Notes: generated from the sequence alone by a model not told the origin. A DNA stretch of 64,000 nt from Ammoniphilus resinae (GCF_017873965.1 NZ_JAGGKT010000010.1:62001-126000); one strand, 5' to 3'. Counted from the stretch's first letter, positions 7,324 through 16,625 are shown. Made by a program: numbers and translations.

Positions 7324-8358
7324 TTAAACCGGCCTCAACCGAAACAAATGATCATCACCCGGTCGAACACGACCGCGTCCGTCCCGATTGCTGGTCAACA
7401 CAAAAAGCGATCCATCCGGTCCCTCTACGATATCTCGAATCCGCCCACTCGAACGAAAAAAAGAAGACAATAAGCGGATCGAGCGAGGGCGCCCCTCCTC
7501 AATCGAAAAACGTAGAATTTGGCTGCCCCTCAGATTGGCCACCAACAATTGGTTTCTCCACGGTCCTCTTGTCACAAAGGTCATGCCGGAAGGGGCCCAG
7601 GTTCGATTGCCACTATGAATCAAGGGACGCACCAACGACTCCTGCTGTTCATCGCCTTCAATGATCGGCCAGCCGTAATTGCCGCCGGCCTGGATCAGAT
7701 TGATCTCATCATGACCAGAATCCCCATGTTCAGAACTATACAAAATCCTTGTACGAGGATCCCATGCCAATCCTTCAGGGTTTCGGTGGCCTAAGCTGTA
7801 CACAGGGGAACCGCGAAATGGATTCCTGCTTGGAATTGCCCCGTTTCGTTGAATGCGCAGGATCTTGCCGGATAACAGTCTGCGATTTTGAGCCGAAGAG
7901 GATATCCCTGCATCTCCTGTGGTTGCATAAAGCAATCGATCGGGTCCGATTTTTAACCGCCCCCCGTCGTGGATCCGACTGCCAGGGATTGTATCAAGTA
8001 AAACCCGGTCAATCCGAGCCACCTGATTATTTTCCACTAATCGGACAATCCGATTTCGGATTTGCCCCCCAGCTTCATAAGTAAGATACACGTAGAAAAA
8101 ATGGTTTTTGGAAAACTCGGGATCGACCGCGATTCCCAGTAGACCGCCTTCACCGATGCTGATAAAAGGGGGAGAGAACGTAATCAACGGCTCAGGCAAG
8201 AGCCTTCCCTGGGCCACCACTCGAACTCTTCCCGGCCTTTCAGTTAGAAAAATCCGTCCGTCAGGTGTAAAATCCAGAGCCCAAGGCACTTGTAATCCTG
8301 TGGTGACAATTTCAATGCTGTAGGGTATTCCACCCTGATTCTGTCTTAACATCTCCAC
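7324..8358 (-). CDS. PQQ-dependent glucose/sorbosone dehydrogenase family protein (copy 1)
   Basis: A 344-residue beta-propeller protein of the GSDH family, which oxidises aldoses using bound PQQ. Seen in order: VPWALDFTPDGRIFLTERPG, GLLGIAVDPEF, SRIHDGGRLKIGPD (catalytic His), YATTGD, LGHRNPEGLAWDP (Arg), SSEHGDSGHDEINLI, GGNYGWP and WAPSGM. There is no signal peptide or lipobox, unusual for a family that normally works outside the membrane; other Bacillales forms also lack one. GAGGTGTGGAG precedes the ATG; a second Met two codons later is possible. A paralogue over 90% identical by eye lies at 27460-28488, and the similarity extends about 65 bases upstream. No PQQ synthesis genes are in the window. 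Confidence 0.85.
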   Translation of the reverse strand: MEMLRQNQGGIPYSIEIVTTGLQVPWALDFTPDGRIFLTERPGRVRVVAQGRLLPEPLITFSPPFISIGEGGLLGIAVDPEFSKNHFFYVYLTYEAGGQIRNRIVRLVENNQVARIDRVLLDTIPGSRIHDGGRLKIGPDRLLYATTGDAGISSSAQNRRLLSGKILRIQRNGAIPSRNPFRGSPVYSLGHRNPEGLAWDPRTRILYSSEHGDSGHDEINLIQAGGNYGWPIIEGDEQQESLVRPLIHSGNRTWAPSGMTFVTRGPWRNQLLVANLRGSQILRFSIEEGRPRSIRLLSSFFRSSGRIRDIVEGPDGSLFVLTSNRDGRGRVRPGDDHLFRLRPV

Positions 8359-8548
8359 ACCTCGTCATCGTTTCATAAGGTGATATAACATATTCCAGCA
8401 GCGACCTAAGAAGTGCACCCAACAACAAAAAAGCCTGTAGAATCCCGAATTTCCATTGCTTGTATAATGTAATATTTCTTGTACAATCGAATAGGCTCCT
8501 CAAGGGTAATCAGCTCACTCCTCATTTTAGTGAGAGGGGGTAGGATTC

Positions 8549-8650
8549 ATGACAGTATACGAAGCACTAAATCTTGTATATGAATTTGGTTAATTGGTTG
8601 TAACGATTATTCTTATGATCGTCACCTTTTTGTCAAACAAAAACAAATAA
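8549..8650 (+). pseudogene. Holin-like toxin copy 2, with internal stop
   Basis: The reading frame MTVYEALNLVYEFG is closed by TAA at codon 15, then continues in frame LVVTIILMIVTFLSNKNK. Copy 3 (17551) has FGHLVV at that place. The upstream consensus (TTCTTGTACAAT, GGCTCCTCAAGGG) and the downstream GGCCTCC hairpin are kept, but no antisense promoter is evident. A 14-residue peptide is unlikely to be toxic, so the locus looks inactivated. Confidence 0.65.
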
Positions 8651-8945
8651 GGCCTCCCTTGGGATTGGCATCCAGGAGACCTTACTTATACGAAGCATCC
8701 CTGTTTTTCCTTTTCGAAAGGGTTTAGGAGAATAGCCTGGATGTTTGAATGAACCTTTCTTACCCTCTTGTTTTCACCAATTTTCTATCATAATTAATAG
8801 TTGCAGGCTGGTTTTACGTGAGGACTGGTTTTAGTTTTAGCCCGGGTGTGGTTGGTGTGGACACGATCCTGTAAGTGTTACTGCAGCTACGCATTCGGAT
8901 ATGGTGGGTTTCCTTTCCTGATTTCAGATTTACATTGATCAAAGA

Positions 8946-8987
8946 ATAGACCGCACTTAAGTTACGAACTCTGCGGTCTATTTTTCG
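8946..8987. other. Orphan toxin-locus hairpin (remnant copy)
   Basis: AATAGACCGCACTTAAG...CTGCGGTCTATTTTT is the same hairpin that follows toxin copies 1, 4 and 5 (GACCGCCCTTGAG...CTGCGGTC), but no toxin frame remains before it. The rest of 8651-9113 holds no gene I can support. Confidence 0.55.
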
Positions 8988-9113
8988 TGATAAAGACAGA
9001 AAAGTCAGCGCTTTCACTGCGCAGGGGATGATTCCTTAGCCGAAGCTTAAGCGCGGAGCAGTTGAACGTCTTCACTCACAAGGTCAAACCGCAATAGTAA
9101 ACAGGATTAATGT

Positions 9114-9360
9114 TCATGGTGAGTCTCTAATAATATTATATCTAATCATTTTCCGTACCAATGTAGTTCTATGAACTCCTAAAATGCTTGATAGCTCCTC
9201 GATAGAATGAACGCTCTTTAGTTTTTGTGATATAAAATGTTTCTCAAACTCCGCGGTTGCTTCTTTCAGATTATTAATATGTAGCAGAGATCTACTAAAG
9301 CTTCTAATATTTTCAGGAAGGCTGTCAGCATCTATGATGCCATCATTCATGATAATTAAT
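9114..9360 (-). pseudogene. C-terminal fragment of a sigma-54-dependent activator
   Basis: About 80 residues survive: LIIMNDGIIDADSLPENI resembles the end of an AAA+ NtrC-type domain, and SIEELSSILGVHRTTLVRKMIRYNI is a Fis-type HTH_8. The receiver or PAS and ATPase domains are missing, because the frame enters a B-form dispersed repeat at 9359. The remaining LQRQR is repeat sequence. Full family members exceed 400 residues. It lies head to head with the TRAP operon at 9.8 kb, so it may once have controlled it. Confidence 0.6.
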
Positions 9361-9450
9361 CGCTGACGCTGAAGCACTTCCGCGCTTCACCTCTGAATAG
9401 GGGTCAGACCCCATCTCTGAGCTAAAGCGTTATCTTTGCGAAGTCGAACA
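9359..9450. repeat. Dispersed palindromic repeat, B form (copy 2)
   Basis: ATCGCTGACGCTGAAGCAC, CGCGCTTCACC, GGGGTCAGACCCC, CTCTGAGCTAAAGCG and CTTTGCGAAGTCGAACA. Nearly identical to 17952-18044. It interrupts the sigma-54 activator gene. Confidence 0.8.
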
Positions 9451-9539
9451 CTAAAGATGGAGTAAAGAGGTTGTTTAAACGACAATTTTTTGTATGTAAT
9501 GAAAAGAAAGAAAAACCATCACTGAATCTTAATTTATTA

Positions 9540-9568
9540 TTGACTAGCTAAATATTCTGAATTAATAT
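9540..9568 (+). promoter_or_regulatory. Candidate promoter of the TRAP/aconitase-X operon
   Basis: TTGACT, a 17-base spacer and TAATAT, 240 bases before dctP. The long leader in between holds no gene I can support. Confidence 0.5.
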
Positions 9569-9811
9569 AACATTATACCGAAAATTGACCCAACCAATTT
9601 CACTAAAAAACAATAATTGTAATCTGTAGTACAAAATATTTCGATTGGGGGTCTGATTAGATGGCATTAAATTCTGTAAATAGGGAGGGTTGCATATTAA
9701 CTAATACGCTTGAAAGATTAGTGATTTATAGATTAAAAAAGCATGGCTTTAAATTGGTCGGACCGATATTGATCATGGAAGTATAATACAATTTTAAGGG
9801 GAAATATTTCT

Positions 9812-10885
9812 ATGAAAAAATTAAAATGGATGCCATTGTTCACTATTGTCACAAGTTTTTTTCTAATAGTAGGATGTTCAACATCTAATACGAGTTCTAA
9901 TACGACGAATAACACAGATAATGTGGCTAATTCCAAAAATACAAATGAAGGATCAGCCAAAGAAGGAACACCTAAGCCAAAGATCACATTGCAATTTGGT
10001 AATATTTACAATGAGGACCATCCATCAGGAAAAGCTGCTTTAAAATTTATTGAACTTGTTAAGGAAAAGACAAATGGAGAAGTAGCAATCGAACATTTTC
10101 CATCGGAGCAACTTGGTTCGGAATCGGAGATGTTAGAGAGTGTTAAAATGGGTGCACTAGATATGTCAATTTCAGGAACTGGGATTGCGGGGAAATTCCA
10201 AAAACAATATCAGATTTTCCCTCTTGTATATATCACCAAAGATATGGAGCAATTAAATCACATTATGAACAGTCCGCTTGGTGAAGAAATGGCGAATAAG
10301 TTTTTAGAAGAGAACGGCGCTAGAGTTCTCGCCAGCAATTGGATTAGAGAACCAAGAGTGCTATTTGGAACTAAACCGGTGAAAACACTTGAAGATCTAA
10401 AAGGCTTCCGAATTAGAGTACCTGAGCAACCTGTTTGGATTAAATCTTGGGAAAGACTTGGCGCATCTCCGACACCTATTGCTTTAGGAGAATTATATAC
10501 AAGTATCGATTCAGGAATTATTGATGGAGCTGAAACGGGAATTTCCTATTACAGTAGCAATGGGTTCCAGAATATTGCTCCCTACGTTATGTTGACTGAT
10601 CATGTTTTTGAAACCAATTTGGTTGTCATGAATGAAAACGTATTCCAGAAGCTTTCCCCCGAAAACCAAAAAGCGGTAATCGGAGCAGCAAAAGAAGCTG
10701 GAGAATACCACATTGAATTAGTTGAAAAGTCTGTCGATGAGCAACTAGAAAAATTGAAAAATGAAGGCGTTACTGTTATTGATGTTGATCGTGATAAATG
10801 GATTCAAAAAGTGGATGGACTTGGTTTGGAGCTAGAAGATCTTTGGGGCAAAGGATTATATGAGAAATTTAAAAGCTATCAATAA
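9812..10885 (+). CDS. dctP: TRAP transporter substrate-binding lipoprotein, DctP type
   Basis: A 357-residue protein. The N-terminus MKKLKWMPLF, hydrophobic core and lipobox IVGC show a lipoprotein held outside the membrane, followed by a low-complexity Ser/Thr/Asn linker. The DctP fold is visible: NEDHPSGKAALKFIELVKEKT, EQLGSESEMLESVKMGALDM, FRIRVPEQPVWIKSWERLGASPTPI (Arg that clamps the carboxylate) and LYTSIDSGIIDGAE. It captures an organic acid for the DctQ-DctM membrane pair encoded next. The following AcnX and FAD genes suggest the substrate is a hydroxy acid or hydroxyproline-like compound, but this is inference. Confidence 0.9.
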   Translation: MKKLKWMPLFTIVTSFFLIVGCSTSNTSSNTTNNTDNVANSKNTNEGSAKEGTPKPKITLQFGNIYNEDHPSGKAALKFIELVKEKTNGEVAIEHFPSEQLGSESEMLESVKMGALDMSISGTGIAGKFQKQYQIFPLVYITKDMEQLNHIMNSPLGEEMANKFLEENGARVLASNWIREPRVLFGTKPVKTLEDLKGFRIRVPEQPVWIKSWERLGASPTPIALGELYTSIDSGIIDGAETGISYYSSNGFQNIAPYVMLTDHVFETNLVVMNENVFQKLSPENQKAVIGAAKEAGEYHIELVEKSVDEQLEKLKNEGVTVIDVDRDKWIQKVDGLGLELEDLWGKGLYEKFKSYQ

Positions 10886-10936
10886 AATATTCAAAGTATC
10901 TTATTTCAGTGTGATTCTAGGAAGAAGGGGATTCAA

Positions 10937-11413
10937 TTGAAAGTAATGCTGCCAAGGATGAAGTCATGGATTGATCTTTGTACGGAAATTGTTTCTGGCA
11001 TCGGGTTGATTGTGATGTTCTTGTTGCTGTTAATTCAGGTCATTTTACGTTATTTTGACAATCCGCTTTTTTGGGTGGAGGAAGTTGCTTTATTGCTGCA
11101 AATTTGGGTGGTTTTTCTAGGTGTATCCATCGTATTGAGAAAAGGCGGCCACCCTTCTCTCATATTATTGCAAAGAGCTTTGTCTTCCACATCATTTAAG
11201 TTGCCACTAGAGTTTGTGATCTATGGCTTGATGGGTATTCTTGGGGGGGCGATGTTTTATTATGGAATTCAACTGGCCGAGGAAACGTGGTCCGTAAAAA
11301 GTCCAGCATTGGGAATTTCCCGGGGGGTATTTATTTTGCCTGTATCGTTAGGTGGTGCTTTAATTGTGATTGAAGTTTTCTATCAATTTTTCAAATTTCT
11401 TAATAAGGATTAA
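10937..11413 (+). CDS. dctQ: TRAP transporter small permease, DctQ type
   Basis: A 158-residue protein with four predicted membrane helices (about residues 16-36, 48-70, 90-112, 130-150). The DctQ signature is present: VILRYFDNPLFWVEEVALLLQIWVVFLG. It starts at TTG (10937) with AAGGGG just upstream; the next Met would trim only three residues. It bridges the binding protein and the large DctM subunit, which begins immediately after. Confidence 0.88.
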   Translation: MKVMLPRMKSWIDLCTEIVSGIGLIVMFLLLLIQVILRYFDNPLFWVEEVALLLQIWVVFLGVSIVLRKGGHPSLILLQRALSSTSFKLPLEFVIYGLMGILGGAMFYYGIQLAEETWSVKSPALGISRGVFILPVSLGGALIVIEVFYQFFKFLNKD

Positions 11414-11427
11414 TGGAGGATAATCAT

Positions 11428-12699
11428 ATGATTCTTACGGTAGGACTCGCGCTGGCAATATTTATCATCATTGGTGTTCCAATATCGTTCAGTATGGGAT
11501 TGGCAGGCCTTCTCTATCTATGGTTATTACCTGATATTCCTACGATGGTTATTGTTCAACGTTTTGTAAAAGGTGCCGATTCATTCCCACTTATGGCTAT
11601 ACCAATGTTTGTTTTAGCGGGTTCTCTACTAAATGTTGGTGGGGTTACAAGAAAACTGATTAAATTAGCTTCATCACTAGTTGGGCACATACGAGGTGGA
11701 TTGGCTCAAATGAATGTAATCTCAAGCATGTTTTTTGCAGGAATATCAGGTTCTTCTAATGCTGATGTAGCTGGGCCGGGACGGGTTCTTATCGACGGAA
11801 TGATAGAGGAAGGGTATGAAAAAGAATTTAGCGCTGCAATCACTGCGTCATCTTCCGTGATGGGACCAATTATTCCTCCAAGCACTTTGTTTATAATTTT
11901 TGGTAGCATTTCTATGGTGCCTGTAGGAGATCTTTTTCTTGGCGGTGCAATCCCTGGAATCTTAATGGGAATCTTGATGATGGCGATATCCTATTATTTA
12001 GCCCGAAAAAGAAATTATCCATGGCATAGCTCCTTTAGTTGGAAAACGATGTGGGTCAACGTTTACCAAAGCTGGCCGACACTCTTTACGCCGGTGATCA
12101 TTCTAGGTGGTATTTTAGGTGGTATTTTTACTCCAACCGAGGCAGGAGTTGTAGCTTCAGCATACGCGTTTATTTTGTCAGCATTTGTTTACAAAGAGTT
12201 AAAGCTAAAAGACATATGGATTGTTGTTTCAGATACGGTTCAAGCTACCGCGATGATCATGTTTCTGGTAGCTACTGGATTAGGGTTAAGCTGGGTATTA
12301 AGTAGGGAGCAGGTTCCCAAGTTATTAGTAGATTCCATTACTTCCTTATCTGGAAACACAACAATCATCTTATTATTAGTGGCATTTGTTTTGTTGGTGT
12401 TGGGAATGTTTTTTTCTGTTACTTCCAACTTAATCATGATGGTTCCGTTATTAATGCCTTTAGTTAATATACTACATATTGATCCCGTTCATTTCGGTGT
12501 GATAACAGTTCTAGCATTGGCGATCGGGGAGGTTACTCCACCGGTAGGTGCCCCGATGTTTCTTGCCTGTAAGTTTGCCAAAGTATCAATAGGTGATTTT
12601 GCACGGGCAAATATGCCGTTCTATATCGTGCTAATTTTAACTCTCCTTTTGGTCGTGCTGTTTCCGCCACTTTCTTTATGGTTACCATCGATATCGTAA
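11428..12699 (+). CDS. dctM: TRAP transporter large permease, DctM type
   Basis: A 423-residue multi-spanning protein with the usual dozen or so hydrophobic segments. Family features include GVPISFSMGLAG, PLMAIPMFVLAGSLL, FAGISGSSNADVAGPG, SSVMGPIIPPST and the C-terminal PVHFGVI...EVTPPVG. It is the sodium-driven transport subunit. Start choice: GGAGG (11415-11419) sits 8 bases before the ATG at 11428; an ATG at 11413 overlaps the dctQ stop (TAATG) but would put this RBS inside the gene. Confidence 0.9.
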   Translation: MILTVGLALAIFIIIGVPISFSMGLAGLLYLWLLPDIPTMVIVQRFVKGADSFPLMAIPMFVLAGSLLNVGGVTRKLIKLASSLVGHIRGGLAQMNVISSMFFAGISGSSNADVAGPGRVLIDGMIEEGYEKEFSAAITASSSVMGPIIPPSTLFIIFGSISMVPVGDLFLGGAIPGILMGILMMAISYYLARKRNYPWHSSFSWKTMWVNVYQSWPTLFTPVIILGGILGGIFTPTEAGVVASAYAFILSAFVYKELKLKDIWIVVSDTVQATAMIMFLVATGLGLSWVLSREQVPKLLVDSITSLSGNTTIILLLVAFVLLVLGMFFSVTSNLIMMVPLLMPLVNILHIDPVHFGVITVLALAIGEVTPPVGAPMFLACKFAKVSIGDFARANMPFYIVLILTLLLVVLFPPLSLWLPSIS

Positions 12700-12746
12700 T
12701 AAGTTGAAAATATTGTACCAATTAACAAAGGGATGTGTAGACAGCT

Positions 12747-13445
12747 TTGGATTTAAATTTAAGTAAAACCCATAAAATTATCAAAATGATTCAGGAGCTT
12801 ATAAAAGAACGAAAATTAACTACTGGGGAGAGGCTCCCTTCTGAAAGGGTTTTAGCCGAACTCTTTCAAGTAAACCGTTCATCAATTAGGGAAGCTATTC
12901 AAATTTTAACAACTTTACGTATGGTAGAAACTAAGGTTGGGTCTGGAGTCTATATAAAAGACCCTAATGTTGAAGCTAGCATTGAATGGCTTTATTTACA
13001 GAATAGCTTGGGAATTGGTATGAATCTTCAAGAAATTAAAGATGCCCTTGAAATTCGGCATGTATTAGAAATGTATGCCATCCGAAAAATTTGCCTTCGC
13101 CAGGACGACTTCGGATTACGAAAGTTTAAGAAAATATTAAACGAACAAAAAGCCCCCAATATAGACGCAAAAACAGCGAATGAAATTGATAGGAAATTCC
13201 ATTTAGCCTTGGCAGAAGCCTCTGGTAACCAATTGCTTGTCCGTCTTTTAAATACTTTATATGACCTTTCAATGGACAGAAGAAACAAATATTTCGAAGA
13301 TGCCAATCGTGTTAAGATATCATTTTCTCACCATGAAGCGATCTATAATGCGTTAAATGCTCGAGATTTAACAAGGGCAGAATCTCTCGTGGCACTTCAT
13401 GTGAAAGAAGCTCAAGTTGTATATGGAGTGGAAAATAATTTTTAA
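12747..13445 (+). CDS. GntR/FadR-family (FCD domain) regulator
   Basis: A 232-residue protein. The N-terminal winged helix is clear (LTTGERLPSERVLAELFQVNRSSIREAIQIL, VGSGVYI). The C-terminal all-alpha FCD ligand domain has EIRHVLEMYAI, DRKFHLALAEASGN and HHEAIYNALNARD, supplying the usual Asp/His metal-site residues. The TTG start includes the first helix (THKIIKMIQELI). It sits between the transporter and the catabolic enzymes and most likely represses this operon until the substrate or an intermediate binds. Confidence 0.88.
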   Translation: MDLNLSKTHKIIKMIQELIKERKLTTGERLPSERVLAELFQVNRSSIREAIQILTTLRMVETKVGSGVYIKDPNVEASIEWLYLQNSLGIGMNLQEIKDALEIRHVLEMYAIRKICLRQDDFGLRKFKKILNEQKAPNIDAKTANEIDRKFHLALAEASGNQLLVRLLNTLYDLSMDRRNKYFEDANRVKISFSHHEAIYNALNARDLTRAESLVALHVKEAQVVYGVENNF

Positions 13446-13463
13446 TAAAGGAGGGAAAGCGTA

Positions 13464-14708
13464 ATGATATTAACAGATGAACAAAATAATATATTACACG
13501 GAAGTCAAGGGCCACTGCTTCAAAAATACATGCAATGGATGGTTCGATGGGGAACTGCAATGAATGCAGAAAGACTAGTTCCCGTACACAATGTTCATGT
13601 ATCGGGTGTATCAGCACCTGGTCATATGGTGATCGGCATGCCTGATGGTGTGATGAAGGGAATGAAAGAACAAATTTGGGATACGACTAGCTTCAAGGTG
13701 AAAGCACCCACGTATACACATGTTGCAAGGATTACGCTCGATTATGCAGATGAACGAGGATTGGAACCAGATCAACAACAGTTCCAACATGAAATTATAG
13801 AACGTGCACGTAAAGCGGGTATTGTTCTAACCTGGTCATGTGCCCCCTATTTAGTTGGTGTTCTTCCAGGAAAAGGCCAGATTTGCGCCTGGACCGAATC
13901 TTCCGCAGTAATCTATGCAAATTCCATTTTGGGAGCTCGGACAACCCGTAACGGCCAAGAGTCCGCAACAGCTGCAGCTGCCCTTGGTGTCGTACCTGAA
14001 TTTGGAGTGTTACTAGATAAAAATCGTGTTGGTGAAATCCTTATTTCGGTTGAAACAGACATAAATAATTCACTGGATTTCGGTCTGGCAGGATATTTTG
14101 CTGGTGAATTAGCAGGACTGAAAATTCCCGTATTTGAAGGGTTGCCATCTATTCCTGTTGAGGCAGGCAAACAAATTTCTGCCGCTTTGGCCACCTCCGG
14201 AGGAGTCACGATGTTTCATGCTATAGGGGTTACTCCCGAGGCTTCTTCCTTTGACCAGGCTTTTCAAGGGGGTACCCCTAAAGGTAAGTATGTGTTTGAT
14301 GGTCAAGCTAAAAAAGAGGTATTAAATAAGTTGAATACTATTAAGGACGGGATGATTGACCACGTAATGATAGGGTGCCCACATGCCTCATTAGATGAAA
14401 TTAGAACGGTTGCAGATTTATTGGATGGAAGGAAGGTGGATAACAACATCAGGTTGGAGGTATGGACACCGAGAGCCATCCGAAGAACAGCAGAGGATTT
14501 GGGTTATCTTCAGGTAATTGAAGAAGCTGGTGGAAAAGTTTTATCTGATTCTTGTCCAGCAATTAGTCGAGTTAGCCAAGGAAAAGCGATGGCAACCCAT
14601 TCTTGTAAACAGGCACATTATTCCCAACAATTATTGGGTAATAAAGTTGCATTGGGTACGATTGAGCAATGCGTCAATTCTGCAATTGAAGGAAGGTGGT
14701 TATCATAG
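13464..14708 (+). CDS. Aconitase X catalytic (large) subunit, DUF521
   Basis: A 414-residue protein. MILTDEQNNILHGSQGPLLQ is the usual opening, followed by RLVPVHNVHVSG, LTWSCAPYL, AWTESSAVIYANSILGARTTR, GCPHASLDEI and SDSCPAI. The Cys residues fit the Fe-S ligands of AcnX. Characterised bacterial AcnX enzymes are cis-3-hydroxy-L-proline dehydratases, and archaeal ones dehydrate mevalonate 5-phosphate. The separate small subunit overlaps its end, giving the two-subunit type. AAAGGAGGG precedes the ATG. The transporter, GntR and FAD neighbours favour a catabolic dehydratase; the substrate is not settled. Confidence 0.85.
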   Translation: MILTDEQNNILHGSQGPLLQKYMQWMVRWGTAMNAERLVPVHNVHVSGVSAPGHMVIGMPDGVMKGMKEQIWDTTSFKVKAPTYTHVARITLDYADERGLEPDQQQFQHEIIERARKAGIVLTWSCAPYLVGVLPGKGQICAWTESSAVIYANSILGARTTRNGQESATAAAALGVVPEFGVLLDKNRVGEILISVETDINNSLDFGLAGYFAGELAGLKIPVFEGLPSIPVEAGKQISAALATSGGVTMFHAIGVTPEASSFDQAFQGGTPKGKYVFDGQAKKEVLNKLNTIKDGMIDHVMIGCPHASLDEIRTVADLLDGRKVDNNIRLEVWTPRAIRRTAEDLGYLQVIEEAGGKVLSDSCPAISRVSQGKAMATHSCKQAHYSQQLLGNKVALGTIEQCVNSAIEGRWLS

Positions 14709-15130
14709 AAACCGTAATTCGAATTAAAGGGAAAGGGTTTGCATCTGGAATCGCTGAGGGGGAAGCTGTTGTAGCAGATACAAGAATTTCGTTTTGGGGT
14801 GGATTTGATCCTAAAACAGGGGTGATCGTTCAAGATGGGCCTTTAAAGGGGGAAAATATTTCAGGAAAAATCATGGTATTTACTTCCACTAAAGGATCAT
14901 CAGGGACATCGGGAATGATTTCACTGGCACAGCGCGGGAATAATCACCCGCTAGCTTTTGTGAATCAAGAAGTTGATTGTATGGCGGTATTGGCGTGCAT
15001 CGTATGTAATATTCCAATGGTTGGTGAACTCGAAGTAAATCCTCTTGAATATATTCAAACAGGGGATTATGTTCGTGTTGATGGGGATAACGGAGTGCTT
15101 GAAGTTTACAAGGCCAATATTCATGCCTAA
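14696..15130 (+). CDS. Aconitase X swivel (small) subunit, DUF126
   Basis: A 144-residue protein with the DUF126 pattern: IKGKGFASGIAEGEAVV, SFWGGFDPKTGVIV, HPLKGENISGKIM-like region, STKGSSGTSGMI and the conserved C-terminal VDGDNGVLEV. The Ser-rich STKGSSG loop is the likely substrate-contact region. It starts at GTG 14696, overlapping the large subunit by 13 bases, which fits equal production of the two parts of one enzyme. Confidence 0.85.
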   Translation: MVIIETVIRIKGKGFASGIAEGEAVVADTRISFWGGFDPKTGVIVQDGPLKGENISGKIMVFTSTKGSSGTSGMISLAQRGNNHPLAFVNQEVDCMAVLACIVCNIPMVGELEVNPLEYIQTGDYVRVDGDNGVLEVYKANIHA

Positions 15131-15151
15131 GCGATAATTGGAGGAATTTCA

Positions 15152-16459
15152 ATGTTAGAATGGACAACTGATGTTGCTGTTCTTGGAGGAGGACCCGCTG
15201 GGATAGCAGCTGCAATAAGTGCTAAACAAGAAGGTGCCGATGTTATATTAATAGAAAAGTACGGATTCTTAGGAGGTATGGCAACGGCTGGGATGCTTGG
15301 CTCTATCTGTGGATTTTACGGAAAAAATGATAAAGGTAAATTTTCCGTGGTAGGAGGTATTGGCTCAAAACTTCTAGACCGTTTATCTTCTCTAAACGGT
15401 CTAGGACAAGATATTCATATACTAGGAAAAACATATGTCATACCTTATGATATTCAAGCTTTCAAATTTGTTTGCGATGATTGGGTTGAAGAAACTGGAA
15501 TTCAACTGATCTTGCATGCATGGGCAGTAGATGTTGATTCACAAAATGGTGAAGTTCGCGAAGTCCACGTTCAGACCAAAGAGGGTTTAGGAATATTAAG
15601 AGCTAAAGTATTCATCGATGCAACCGGGGACGGGGATATTGCTGCTGCTGCAGGTGCCGAATATACACTAGATCCTCATCAATTGCAATTGCCATCTACT
15701 CTGTTTACTGTAGCGAACGTCAACCAAGAAAAAGCCGAAAAAGTTGATTCCGCTCAATGGGCCTCCCTTGTTCAATTAGCTAAATCAAAGGGGTACCGTT
15801 TACCACGAGTTAGCGGTACTGTTAGAAATCTTCCTTACAAAGGATTGTTTCGACTCAATGTGACAATGATTAGCAACGCGTTGGGGGTATTGAATGGTGT
15901 TAATCATCAAGATTTAACATTTGCTGAAATAGAAGGACGAAAACAGGTGCGTGAATATTTCAAATTCATGAAAGAATATGTACCTGGTTTTGAAGATAGC
16001 TTTATTGCTGAAGTTGCACCGCAGGTTGGAATAAGAGAAACGAGGAAGATCCTTGGTGAGTATGTATTAACAGAGGAAGATATTTTTCGAAATATTCAAC
16101 CTCATGATGTGATTGCTTTAAATGCTTGGCCATTGGAGCAGCATACAGGCGAACCTGTTACAAAATGGGAATTCATCCCTGGTTCAGGACACCATGGCAT
16201 TCCGTTTCGTTGTTTGCAACCGGTCAATATAAATAACGTAATGGTAGTTGGACGGTGCATATCGGCTACACATCAGGCTCAAAGTTCGGTTCGCGTTATG
16301 GGACCGGCCATGGCAATGGGAGAAGCAGGTGGGGTAGCAGCAGCGTTGATGGTAAAGAAACATCTTAACAATAGTCGTGATATTGAACTAACTGATCTAC
16401 AAGAAACATTAGTACACCGTGGAGCAATTTTAAGCCTAGACAAAACTGATTGGCAATAA
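15152..16459 (+). CDS. FAD-dependent oxidoreductase (FAD_oxidored family)
   Basis: A 435-residue protein. Residues 8-38 are the Rossmann FAD-binding motif (VAVLGGGPAGIAAAISAKQEGADVILIEK), followed by GGMATAGMLGSICGFY typical of the family. A second FAD contact is FIDATGDGDIAAAAGA, and near the C-terminus there are NNVMVVGRCISATHQAQSSVR and GEAGGVAAAL. It probably oxidises or reduces the product of the AcnX dehydratase. GGAGG precedes the ATG. It is the last gene of the TRAP operon; a dispersed repeat starts 24 bases later. Confidence 0.85.
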   Translation: MLEWTTDVAVLGGGPAGIAAAISAKQEGADVILIEKYGFLGGMATAGMLGSICGFYGKNDKGKFSVVGGIGSKLLDRLSSLNGLGQDIHILGKTYVIPYDIQAFKFVCDDWVEETGIQLILHAWAVDVDSQNGEVREVHVQTKEGLGILRAKVFIDATGDGDIAAAAGAEYTLDPHQLQLPSTLFTVANVNQEKAEKVDSAQWASLVQLAKSKGYRLPRVSGTVRNLPYKGLFRLNVTMISNALGVLNGVNHQDLTFAEIEGRKQVREYFKFMKEYVPGFEDSFIAEVAPQVGIRETRKILGEYVLTEEDIFRNIQPHDVIALNAWPLEQHTGEPVTKWEFIPGSGHHGIPFRCLQPVNINNVMVVGRCISATHQAQSSVRVMGPAMAMGEAGGVAAALMVKKHLNNSRDIELTDLQETLVHRGAILSLDKTDWQ

Positions 16460-16482
16460 GGAATTTTGTAAAATTCACTAGT

Positions 16483-16535
16483 GCGAACACGTGAAAGCTA
16501 CCGCTTTCCCTTTGACAAGTCTGACCCCTGTCGAA
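16483..16535. repeat. Dispersed palindromic repeat, A form (copy 3)
   Basis: GCGAACACGTG, AAAGCTACCGCTTT, CCCTTTGACAAG and TCTGACCCCTGTCGAA. It begins the second YvrJ cassette copy, which ends at the B-form repeat at 16973. Confidence 0.75.
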
Positions 16536-16572
16536 ATTAGTCGGGAGTTAAAATGTAAATAACACGCAAAAA

Positions 16573-16599
16573 TCCCTGATTCCATAAGTGAATCAGGGA
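16573..16599 (-). terminator. Terminator of YvrJ cassette copy B
   Basis: TCCCTGATTC pairs with GAATCAGGGA around CATAAGT; AAAAA on the plus strand gives a U tract on the minus strand. Confidence 0.7.
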
Positions 16600-16625
16600 C
16601 TTCTTTCTTTCCAGGCTTCCGCCAG

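Noticed and set aside
8312-8503. Minus-strand frame upstream of the PQQ dehydrogenase
   Set aside because: It covers the dehydrogenase leader and the next toxin leader; no RBS and no homology.
9661-9786. A 41-codon frame (MALNSVNREGCILTNTLERL...) just before the TRAP operon
   Set aside because: No family likeness and only a run of G as RBS. It lies in the leader of the operon, so it was left as noncoding.
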